Position numbers and translations under genes: made by a program
The notes under the pieces: generated by a model
The model's input: the letters and a program-made list of their open reading frames with translations, nothing else
Told to the model about the DNA's origin: nothing
Database searches by the model: none
Origin: Bacteroidaceae bacterium
GTDB taxonomy: Bacteria; Bacteroidota; Bacteroidia; Bacteroidales; Bacteroidaceae
NCBI GenBank assembly: GCA_017615835.1
Contig: JAFZZI010000007.1
Coordinates: 124,001-188,000, forward strand
Direction of reading: 5' to 3'
Length of the DNA: 64,000 nt
Shown here: one piece after another, positions 26,265 to 32,310 of the stretch
Position numbering within the stretch: position 1 is the first letter of the stretch
Layout of the letters: every line of letters starts with the position of its first letter

Positions 26265-27152
26265 TTATTTCCAGTTCGACTTTGCTTGCTCGAACTCGTC
26301 GTACTGATCAGAAAGCGACTTGGTATGCGGAGAGTTGCGATAGAGAGACTCGGAATATTTGAACAGAGCCATAGCTTCTTCTCTGTCTGACATCTGGCCA
26401 AGCGGACGATCAGACCAGGCGGGTACATAATCTGAACCCAAGGAACCGTCAAAATAACTGTATTTGTCAATATTGCCTAACCCCTTGCGCAAGAACTTAT
26501 CGTGATTACTGTCAATCGATGACTTCCGCTTCGAAGCACTCCAGTTGCGGTCATAGAGAGCACGCGCCAGAAAGCAGTAAGTAGAAATCCATGGCTGCCC
26601 ATCGGGAATACAGTTAACTGCTTTCCTTCCGAAATTTATTGCAGCCTCGTTTGACTTCAAGGGGTGATTAATGTATATTTCCCCAAGAGCCTGCCAAGCT
26701 TCAGCCACATCGGTTCTACCCAGTTTCTCGATAATCGCAGTGAGATCATCAGTCATAACCGACACTTTACGTGCCTGCTCCGCAATAGATCTGGTCTGAC
26801 AGTCACGACCAATGTTGGCACAGTGCCACATGTAATTGCAGTAATTCGCAGGGTCTGCTCTCTTTCCGTCCTCGGCATATGCTATTCCCTTTCCGAAAGC
26901 TTCTCTTTTCGACTCAACGGAAGTTCTCCCCTGGCCAATCATAAGGTAAACGCGCGAAAGGCGCCACAAAACTTCTGATTTCACATGGCTGTCAGGAACA
27001 CTTGTCAACATAGACTCCAGCATGGAAGCACAGCCTGCATAGTCTTCGCCTTTAGAAAAAAGAGCGTCTGCCCCGGTGAAGTCGAATGCCGCGATGTCAA
27101 GACATGCCATCAGCGCGGATACGACAGCAGAAAAGTGTAACAATCTTCTCAT
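26265..27152 (-). CDS. Exported TPR-like protein heading the ligase operon
   Basis: A 295-aa protein from the ATG at 27150-27152: MRRLLHFSAVVSALMACLDI. This is a signal with either a lipobox (LMAC) or a signal-peptidase-I site after IAA. The rest is helical with TPR-like spacing (EVLWRLSRVYLMIGQ, AEAWQALGEIYINHPLKS, AINFGRKAVNCIP). The frame is open 56 codons further upstream, but the promoter at 27173-27203 lies within that extension. It is the first gene of the minus-strand operon, 15 bp before the condensation-like gene. Its presence in the periplasm or at the outer membrane is odd for a biosynthetic operon and may point to handling of an exported product. Confidence 0.72.
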   Translation of the reverse strand: MRRLLHFSAVVSALMACLDIAAFDFTGADALFSKGEDYAGCASMLESMLTSVPDSHVKSEVLWRLSRVYLMIGQGRTSVESKREAFGKGIAYAEDGKRADPANYCNYMWHCANIGRDCQTRSIAEQARKVSVMTDDLTAIIEKLGRTDVAEAWQALGEIYINHPLKSNEAAINFGRKAVNCIPDGQPWISTYCFLARALYDRNWSASKRKSSIDSNHDKFLRKGLGNIDKYSYFDGSLGSDYVPAWSDRPLGQMSDREEAMALFKYSESLYRNSPHTKSLSDQYDEFEQAKSNWK

Positions 27153-27172
27153 ACCATGATTTTTTAGCGCTG

Positions 27173-27203
27173 CAAAGTTACATAACGCGTGAATTGTGAC
27201 AAA
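27173..27203 (-). promoter_or_regulatory. Promoter of the TPR/condensation/ligase/ACP operon
   Basis: Minus strand TTTG (27203-27200), 19 nt, TAACTTTG (27180-27173): an exact Bacteroidetes promoter 20 bp before the ATG. The -33 element is part of the palindrome copy at 27194-27203. Confidence 0.8.
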
Positions 27204-27304
27204 TATATGTGCCAACTGCTCCAATTTTGTGACAAAGCACATGGCAATATCATAGAAAATCCATATTTTTGTGACGAAATACAAACACTCATTTTCTGTC
27301 ACAA
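27193..27304. promoter_or_regulatory. Array of TTTGTGACAAA-type palindromes in the divergent promoter
   Basis: Copies lie at 27194-27203 (TTGTGACAAA), 27226-27236 (TTTGTGACAAA, a perfect palindrome around G27231) and 27268-27278 (TTTGTGACGAA). A partial inverted copy is at 27297-27304 (TGTCACAA). Centres of the first three are 33 and 42 bp apart, about three and four helical turns. The first overlaps the leftward -33 box and the third overlaps the rightward -7 box. This looks like an operator set; which protein binds is not known. Confidence 0.65.
27264..27271 (+). promoter_or_regulatory. -7 element of the LytTR regulator gene
   Basis: TATTTTTG (TAnnTTTG), 33 bp before the ATG at 27304. No TTTG at 19 nt, which would suit a promoter that needs an activator. 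The in-frame GTG at 27271 lies in the box itself and so is not the start. Confidence 0.55.
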
Positions 27305-28119
27305 TGCCTAGAATGCCCAAGATTCCTAATTATATGTACGGTTGGCCGGCAACAGTAATCCACTTTCTGACAATTCCTTTCTTTTTCTTCGACTATATTC
27401 TTTTGTTCACACCCCTCGGTATGATAGAAATGTTGGACATGGATCAAGGCAATGCCATCTTCAACATATCCATCATAAGTTGCATTCTACTGGGCGTATT
27501 GACAACGACGCGAATAACCATGCACTTCCTGCTCAAGTCAATCTACATCAACTATGTGCTGTACGGGATATGGTGTCTGTGCGAGATTTTCTCTGCATCA
27601 ATGTTATCAGCCATGTTCTTCTCGCTTTATAGCGGGACCATCCCTTTCTTCAACGCACTCATGTTTATTGTTGGACGCATGCTGCTCATACTATCCTTCC
27701 CTTATACAATAATAGCATTGTCTTTCGTCGCTAACGGAGCCAACAGACAACACACTCCAAATGAAGTGACAGACAGAACTGTAATCAAGTTTTACGACCA
27801 TCGCCAACTGATGAAGGTGGCTATTGCTGAAAAATACATTCTGTTCCTGAAGTCTGACGAGAATTACGTTGAGATACACTATCTGGACAACGGAAGAATT
27901 ATGAAATATTCGTTAAGATCCAGTATGAGAAGACTTGAAAACACACTTGAAGCACACGGATTGGTACGTTGCCACAGAACTTATTATATCAATCCCCTTC
28001 ATGTAAAGTTCCTAGGCCGGAACGCTCAGGGATTCATCTACGCAGAGATGGAAGGCCCTGAATCAATCCGAATTCCAGTTTCTAAATCATATTACGCTAA
28101 TTTGGCCACTATTCTTTGA
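27304..28119 (+). CDS. Membrane-anchored LytTR-family transcriptional regulator
   Basis: A 271-aa protein with four predicted transmembrane helices (about residues 15-37, 48-70, 84-106 and 115-143) and a C-terminal LytTR DNA-binding domain (about 165-268). The LytTR core shows as KYILFLKSDENYVEIHYLD, SLRSSMRRLENTLEAHGLVR and CHRTYYINPLHVKFL. There is no receiver domain, so it is a one-component regulator that could sense a membrane or lipid-linked signal. It is divergent from the TPR/ligase operon and upstream of the ACP2 operon, over the palindrome array. That makes it the natural candidate regulator of both arms. Confidence 0.85.
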   Translation: MPRMPKIPNYMYGWPATVIHFLTIPFFFFDYILLFTPLGMIEMLDMDQGNAIFNISIISCILLGVLTTTRITMHFLLKSIYINYVLYGIWCLCEIFSASMLSAMFFSLYSGTIPFFNALMFIVGRMLLILSFPYTIIALSFVANGANRQHTPNEVTDRTVIKFYDHRQLMKVAIAEKYILFLKSDENYVEIHYLDNGRIMKYSLRSSMRRLENTLEAHGLVRCHRTYYINPLHVKFLGRNAQGFIYAEMEGPESIRIPVSKSYYANLATIL

Positions 28120-28222
28120 CAGTTGAACGTTGTCCGCCACAAAAAAAAGGCTATTCGCCAAGACATCGGCACCGTTCGTCCCAAACTCAACAAGGTTTGA
28201 CCGGCAGAAAAATTATTATGTC

Positions 28223-28230
28223 TACCTTTG
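28223..28230 (+). promoter_or_regulatory. -7 element of the ACP2 operon
   Basis: TACCTTTG (TAnnTTTG), 35 bp before the ACP2 ATG. A TTTG at 28196-28199 lies 23 nt upstream, longer than the usual 19, so basal activity may be weak. Confidence 0.55.
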
Positions 28231-28264
28231 CCGGCGATTGAAGACAAACCGAACAATAATTATT

Positions 28265-28528
28265 ATGGACAAAATTTCAAAAAAATCAGAGACAGAATCC
28301 AAACTGATTGGACTCATTTCAGAAAAACTGGAAATCCGCAAAGAAGATATCAATACTTCGTCCAACCTCATCTCCGACCTGGGAGCTGATTCGCTGGACG
28401 TGATTGAATTGATTATGAATGTAGAAAAGGAGTTCGGCATCAGAGTGCTAGAGGAAGACTCAAAGGATTTGCAAACTGTCGGAGACATTGTAAATTATAT
28501 AAACAATATTCAGTCATTGGCGTCATGA
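28265..28528 (+). CDS. Acyl carrier protein (second of two)
   Basis: An 87-aa ACP with the standard DSL site, Ser43 in LISDLGADSLDVIELIMNVE, and the usual C-terminal KDLQTVGDIVNYINNI. The N-terminus is slightly longer than in fatty-acid ACP. The start at 28265 follows the -7 element; the open frame upstream would precede it. Its last four bases overlap the start of the next ligase (ATGA), so ligase and carrier should be made together. The two ACPs of the locus differ at the residue before the modified Ser (D here, N in the other), consistent with different partners. Confidence 0.93.
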   Translation: MDKISKKSETESKLIGLISEKLEIRKEDINTSSNLISDLGADSLDVIELIMNVEKEFGIRVLEEDSKDLQTVGDIVNYINNIQSLAS

Positions 28529-30174
28529 AAGTGGAAAATTTCATTAAATTGTTTGAGAATTCTGTAAAGAGAGACTGGGACAAACTGGCCTTGTCGGAAT
28601 ATCGCAAATCAGACATTACATACAGAGAGTTGGCAGAAGATCTCGAAAAATTCAAGATCTTGTGGAAAGCTGCCGGACTCGGAAGAGGCGACAAGGTCGT
28701 TATTAACGCACGCAGTTGTACACATTGGATTGAGGTGTTCATGGCTGCTGTAAGCGGAAGCTTTGTAAGCGTACAGCTTTTCAACGGTTTTCTGCCCAAA
28801 GATGTTCAGCAACTCGTCAACCACTCAGAAGGAAAGATCCTATACACAGAGAAAAACCTTTTTAAATCGATGGATTTTGAGTCGATGCCTGGCGTCATCG
28901 CAGCAATTGATACTGAGACTCTGGAGATTCTTGCGAGCAGGGGTTCCTTTGAAAAGGCTTACAGTTCAGTTGACAAACTGTTCAAAGAGAAATACCCGAA
29001 TGGAATGACTCCAGATGATATTTCGTTTGACATTCCTGAAATGGACGAGGTCTGTGCGATAATGTACACATCAGGATCTACCGGCAATCCCAAGGGTGTA
29101 ATGCTGACTGTCAGGAATTTCAGTTGGAATGTGCATGAGATTCCAAACCACTTCCCCTACCAACCGGAAGAGAATTACACAAGTATTCTTCCTTATGCCC
29201 ATATCTTCGGACTGACTTGCGACGTCATCATTCCGATGTGCATGGGAATGCACGATATCATTTTGGGCATGCCACCAATACCTTCAAATGTATCAGCCAT
29301 AATGCAGGATTATCATCCGAGAATTTTTCTTGCAGTGCCATTGATTCTCAGCAAATTTGTTGAATATGCCGTGGGTGCCGAGATGAAGAGCGCCGAAGGT
29401 AGGGAGAAACTGGAACACTATAAGGAGAACAGAGAATACTGTGACATGTTGCGTGACAAGGTTCTGGCGGCCCTGGGAGGGAGAATTGAAGCCTTTGCGA
29501 CAGGCGGAGCTGCCATTCCTCCACAGATTGAGGCTCTGCTGGCCTTCCAGATAAACATGCCTTTCATCACTGGGTATGGCATAACAGAATGTGCCCCGGT
29601 AATAGCCATAGGTCATAGGGGAAGCTACAAAGCTAAGTCTTGCGGAGAGTATGTTCCAAGCCTGAATGTAAAAATTGACTCAATTGACCCGGAAAATATT
29701 CCCGGTGAGATTCTGGTTAAGGGTGATAATGTTTTTGCAGGATATTTCAAGAATCCGGAAGCCACTAAGGCGACATTTACTGAAGACGGCTGGTTCAAGA
29801 CTGGAGACATCGGCACAATGGACAAGGATACAACTCTGTTTATCTCTGGTCGCTGTAAAAACATGTTGCTCTCATCAAACGGACAGAACATTTTCCCTGA
29901 AGAGATTGAAGTTGTACTGAACACGCTCCCATACGTGGCAGAATCAATAATTGTACAACGTGAAAACTTCCTGCATGCGATAATTGTGGTTGATGCCAAC
30001 AAAATATCGGAAAACAACCTGGATTCTGCAACGCTGAACAAAATAATGGAAGGGAATCTCAAGAAACTGAACAGTGCAATTCCGTCATACTCGTCGGTAA
30101 GCTCATACGAAATAAGACTGGAGCCTTTTGCGAAGACTCCGAAGGGAAGCATCCGCCGTTTCATGTATACCTGA
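28525..30174 (+). CDS. Acyl-AMP ligase (class I adenylate-forming enzyme), second of two
   Basis: A 549-aa ANL enzyme of the long-chain-acyl-ligase type. The P-loop IMYTSGSTGNPKGVMLT lies at about 179-195, a FITGYGITECAPVIA motif follows, then WFKTGDIGTMDKDTTLFISG and, at the end, the catalytic-Lys region AKTPKGSIRRF. It overlaps the ACP2 gene by 4 bp and is followed after 50 bp by the FabZ-like gene. In this setting it most likely loads a free acid on ACP2, so the locus can start from a preformed acid rather than from malonyl units. An acyl-CoA synthetase role is the alternative. Confidence 0.88.
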   Translation: MKVENFIKLFENSVKRDWDKLALSEYRKSDITYRELAEDLEKFKILWKAAGLGRGDKVVINARSCTHWIEVFMAAVSGSFVSVQLFNGFLPKDVQQLVNHSEGKILYTEKNLFKSMDFESMPGVIAAIDTETLEILASRGSFEKAYSSVDKLFKEKYPNGMTPDDISFDIPEMDEVCAIMYTSGSTGNPKGVMLTVRNFSWNVHEIPNHFPYQPEENYTSILPYAHIFGLTCDVIIPMCMGMHDIILGMPPIPSNVSAIMQDYHPRIFLAVPLILSKFVEYAVGAEMKSAEGREKLEHYKENREYCDMLRDKVLAALGGRIEAFATGGAAIPPQIEALLAFQINMPFITGYGITECAPVIAIGHRGSYKAKSCGEYVPSLNVKIDSIDPENIPGEILVKGDNVFAGYFKNPEATKATFTEDGWFKTGDIGTMDKDTTLFISGRCKNMLLSSNGQNIFPEEIEVVLNTLPYVAESIIVQRENFLHAIIVVDANKISENNLDSATLNKIMEGNLKKLNSAIPSYSSVSSYEIRLEPFAKTPKGSIRRFMYT

Positions 30175-30224
30175 TCTTTTCAGGAAGGGTGCTTTCCAAA
30201 GAATACATATATTGATTCAGTCTG

Positions 30225-30659
30225 ATGAACAGGGAAGAATTGAAGAAAATCCTACCGCATCGTGAACCTATGTTGCTGGTGGACAAGTCTGAAATAGTCG
30301 GGAACGAGGTTATTTCCGAATATACTGTACATGAGGATGATTTTTTTCTGAAAGGTCATTTCCCCGGTAACCCCATAGTTCCCGGAGTGCTGATCTGCGA
30401 AATCATGGCACAATCGAGCGTACTGCTTGTCAAGGATGCCGTAGAAAACAAACTGGCAATGTATGTGGGACTCGACAACGTGCGTTTCCGCAAATCAGTT
30501 AGACCGGGCGATACGATAGTGGTAAAGGCCTCGCTTATCAACAGAAAAGAATCTCTCTTTGTCGTAAAAGCCAAGGCTTTCGTTGATGAAACATTGTGTT
30601 GCAGCGGTACAATGTCTTTCATGGTTGTTAATCTTGAAAAAAATAAAGAACAGAATTAA
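30225..30659 (+). CDS. FabZ-like 3-hydroxyacyl-ACP dehydratase
   Basis: A 144-aa single hot-dog protein. The catalytic pair is visible: His45 in FLKGHFPGNPIVPGV and Glu59 in LICEIMAQSS, both in FabZ positions; the N-terminal LPHREPMLLVD is also FabZ-like. It should remove water from a 3-hydroxyacyl carrier substrate to give the 2-enoyl form. Its stop overlaps the next start by one base (TAATG), tying it to the enoyl reductase. No ketosynthase or ketoreductase accompanies it. It could be a paralogue or the genome's main FabZ; other genome copies cannot be seen here. Confidence 0.88.
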   Translation: MNREELKKILPHREPMLLVDKSEIVGNEVISEYTVHEDDFFLKGHFPGNPIVPGVLICEIMAQSSVLLVKDAVENKLAMYVGLDNVRFRKSVRPGDTIVVKASLINRKESLFVVKAKAFVDETLCCSGTMSFMVVNLEKNKEQN

Positions 30660-31468
30660 TGGGAAACAATATTCTTGCCGGCAAAAAAGGCATTATCTTC
30701 GGAGCGCTCAATGACAAGTCAATTGCATGGAAGGTTGCAGAGAAAGTTTCTGCAGAAGGCGCAAAACTAGTGCTTACAAACACACCTCTGTCAATGAGGC
30801 TAGGAACCATAGATCAACTCGCAAGCCAGACTGACAGTCTGTCAATACCAGCAGATGCAACATCGGTCAGCGATCTTACCTCTCTGATTGAAAAGTCGAT
30901 GGAGCATTTCGGAGGGAAGTTCGATTTTGTATTGCATTCGGTTGGAATGTCACCAAACATTCGCAAAGGACGAAAGTATGAAGATACCAACTATGATTAT
31001 TTCCTTAAGACGATAGATATTTCAGCCCTCTCTTTTCACAAGACACTTCAGGTTTTATACTCGATGGACGCTCTGAACGAATGGGGTTCAGTCGTAGCAC
31101 TTACATACATAGCGGGCGACAGAGCGGTATTTGGATATAACGACATGGCTGATGCAAAAGCGATGCTTCAATCTATTGCCCGAAATTTCGGCCTTCTGTA
31201 TGGCAGGAAAAGACACGTAAGAATCAACACAGTCTCACAGTCTCCTACTATGACTACTGCAGGAAGTGGTATTAAGGGAATGAATGACATGTTCACATAT
31301 GTGGATAATGAATCACCTCTTGGAAACGCTTCGGCTGAAGATTGTGCAGGATTGGTAACAGCGCTGTTTTCCGATTACACCCGCAAGGTTACAATGCAGA
31401 ATATTTACAACGATGGGGGATTCTCCAGCATGATACCGATTCCCTGGAGCAGTAAAACGACTGAATAG
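30659..31468 (+). CDS. FabI-like enoyl-ACP reductase
   Basis: A 269-aa short-chain-dehydrogenase-fold enzyme that reduces a 2-enoyl-ACP with NAD(P)H. The N-terminal nucleotide loop is GIIFGALNDKSIAWKVA, as in FabI. The active-site set Tyr150, Tyr160, Met163 and Lys167 (TYIAGDRAVFGYNDMADAK) has exactly the spacing of E. coli FabI Tyr146, Tyr156, Met159 and Lys163. Substrate-loop and C-terminal segments (QNIYNDGGFSSM) also fit. It is translationally coupled to the FabZ-like gene and is probably the last gene of the ACP2 operon, as the next gene has its own -7 element. Confidence 0.9.
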   Translation: MGNNILAGKKGIIFGALNDKSIAWKVAEKVSAEGAKLVLTNTPLSMRLGTIDQLASQTDSLSIPADATSVSDLTSLIEKSMEHFGGKFDFVLHSVGMSPNIRKGRKYEDTNYDYFLKTIDISALSFHKTLQVLYSMDALNEWGSVVALTYIAGDRAVFGYNDMADAKAMLQSIARNFGLLYGRKRHVRINTVSQSPTMTTAGSGIKGMNDMFTYVDNESPLGNASAEDCAGLVTALFSDYTRKVTMQNIYNDGGFSSMIPIPWSSKTTE

Positions 31469-31475
31469 TTTTTTC

Positions 31476-31483
31476 TATCTTTG
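31476..31483 (+). promoter_or_regulatory. -7 element of the rhodanese-fusion gene
   Basis: TATCTTTG (TAnnTTTG) 24 bp before the ATG at 31508. It rules out the earlier frame start at 31481 and suggests transcription independent of fabI. Confidence 0.5.
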
Positions 31484-31507
31484 TGCAGAGACAAAGAAAA
31501 GAATAAG

Positions 31508-32275
31508 ATGAAAAAGTCAGCAACTCTCCTGGCAATGATGGTTTTCGCATCATGTGCCATAGCCTACGAAAATGTGTCTGTTGAGGATTTCGCCAGACTT
31601 GCGGCATTGCCCGAGTCCCAGGTTCTTGATGTACGCACCTTTGAAGAGTATGAAGAAGGGCATATTCCATCTGCATATCTGGCAGATATCAGACAAGATG
31701 GCTTTCTGCAGAAGGTACAGGCAATGCTGTCTAAAGATAAACCGGTTCTGGTGTATTGCCGCACAGGAGTCCGAAGCACCAATGCCTGCGCAGTGCTGGC
31801 AGATGCCGGATTCAAAGTCTATAATCTCGAAAAAGGCATTACAGCATGGAAAGAAACTGGAAAAGAAATAACAACAGCAGATATGAAAAAAGTATTCGAG
31901 TTCATCAAGGCTTGCGGCACTTACTACTTGGCCACCGTAGATAAAGATCAGCCGCGTGTACGTCCATTTGGTACAGTAAATATTTTCGAAGACAAATTAT
32001 ACATTCAGACTGGTCACAAGAAGGATGTCGCAAAACAGATAGATGCGAACGGCAAAGTTGAAATCTGTGCTTTCAACGGAAAGGAATGGATTCGCCTAAG
32101 CGGGATTCTTGTATCTGACGAACGGATAGAAGCCAAGAAATCCATGCTGGATGCCCACCCGGAATTGCGAGGTATGTACAGTGAAACCGATCCCAACACC
32201 GCAGTTTATTATTTCAAGAACGCGACCGCCCGTATTTGCTCCTTCACCGATCCGGAAGAGATTATTCACTTTTAA
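31508..32275 (+). CDS. Exported rhodanese domain fused to pyridoxamine-oxidase-like (FMN-binding split barrel) domain
   Basis: A 255-aa protein with signal MKKSATLLAMMVFASCAIAY (either lipobox FASC with Cys16 or cleavage after AIA). Residues about 22-120 are a rhodanese domain: LDVRTFEEYEEGHIPSAYLA, with the active Cys84 in VYCRTGVRSTN. Residues about 125-255 are a split-barrel flavin-fold domain of the PNPOx-like type (FEFIKACGTYYLATVDKDQP, RPFGTVNIFEDKLYIQTG). Single rhodanese and PNPOx-like proteins are common; the fusion plus an export signal is unusual. A redox or sulfur-handling role outside the cytoplasm is inference. It ends at a hairpin shared with the convergent kinase gene. Confidence 0.78.
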   Translation: MKKSATLLAMMVFASCAIAYENVSVEDFARLAALPESQVLDVRTFEEYEEGHIPSAYLADIRQDGFLQKVQAMLSKDKPVLVYCRTGVRSTNACAVLADAGFKVYNLEKGITAWKETGKEITTADMKKVFEFIKACGTYYLATVDKDQPRVRPFGTVNIFEDKLYIQTGHKKDVAKQIDANGKVEICAFNGKEWIRLSGILVSDERIEAKKSMLDAHPELRGMYSETDPNTAVYYFKNATARICSFTDPEEIIHF

Positions 32276-32284
32276 TAAATAAAA

Positions 32285-32308
32285 GTCAGGCGGTTGTCAC
32301 CGCCTGAC
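32285..32308 (-). terminator. Terminator of the sensor-kinase operon
   Basis: GTCAGGCGGT (32285-32294) and ACCGCCTGAC (32299-32308) form a perfect 10-bp stem with loop TGTC. On the minus strand it is followed by TTTTATTTATTA. It starts directly after the kinase stop and lies between convergent genes. Confidence 0.85.
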
Positions 32309-32310
32309 AC

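Noticed and set aside
22944-31468. Aryl polyene, flexirubin or dialkylresorcinol cluster
   Set aside because: Those need ketosynthases and usually an aromatic-precursor enzyme, acyltransferases and an outer-membrane export set; none is found here.
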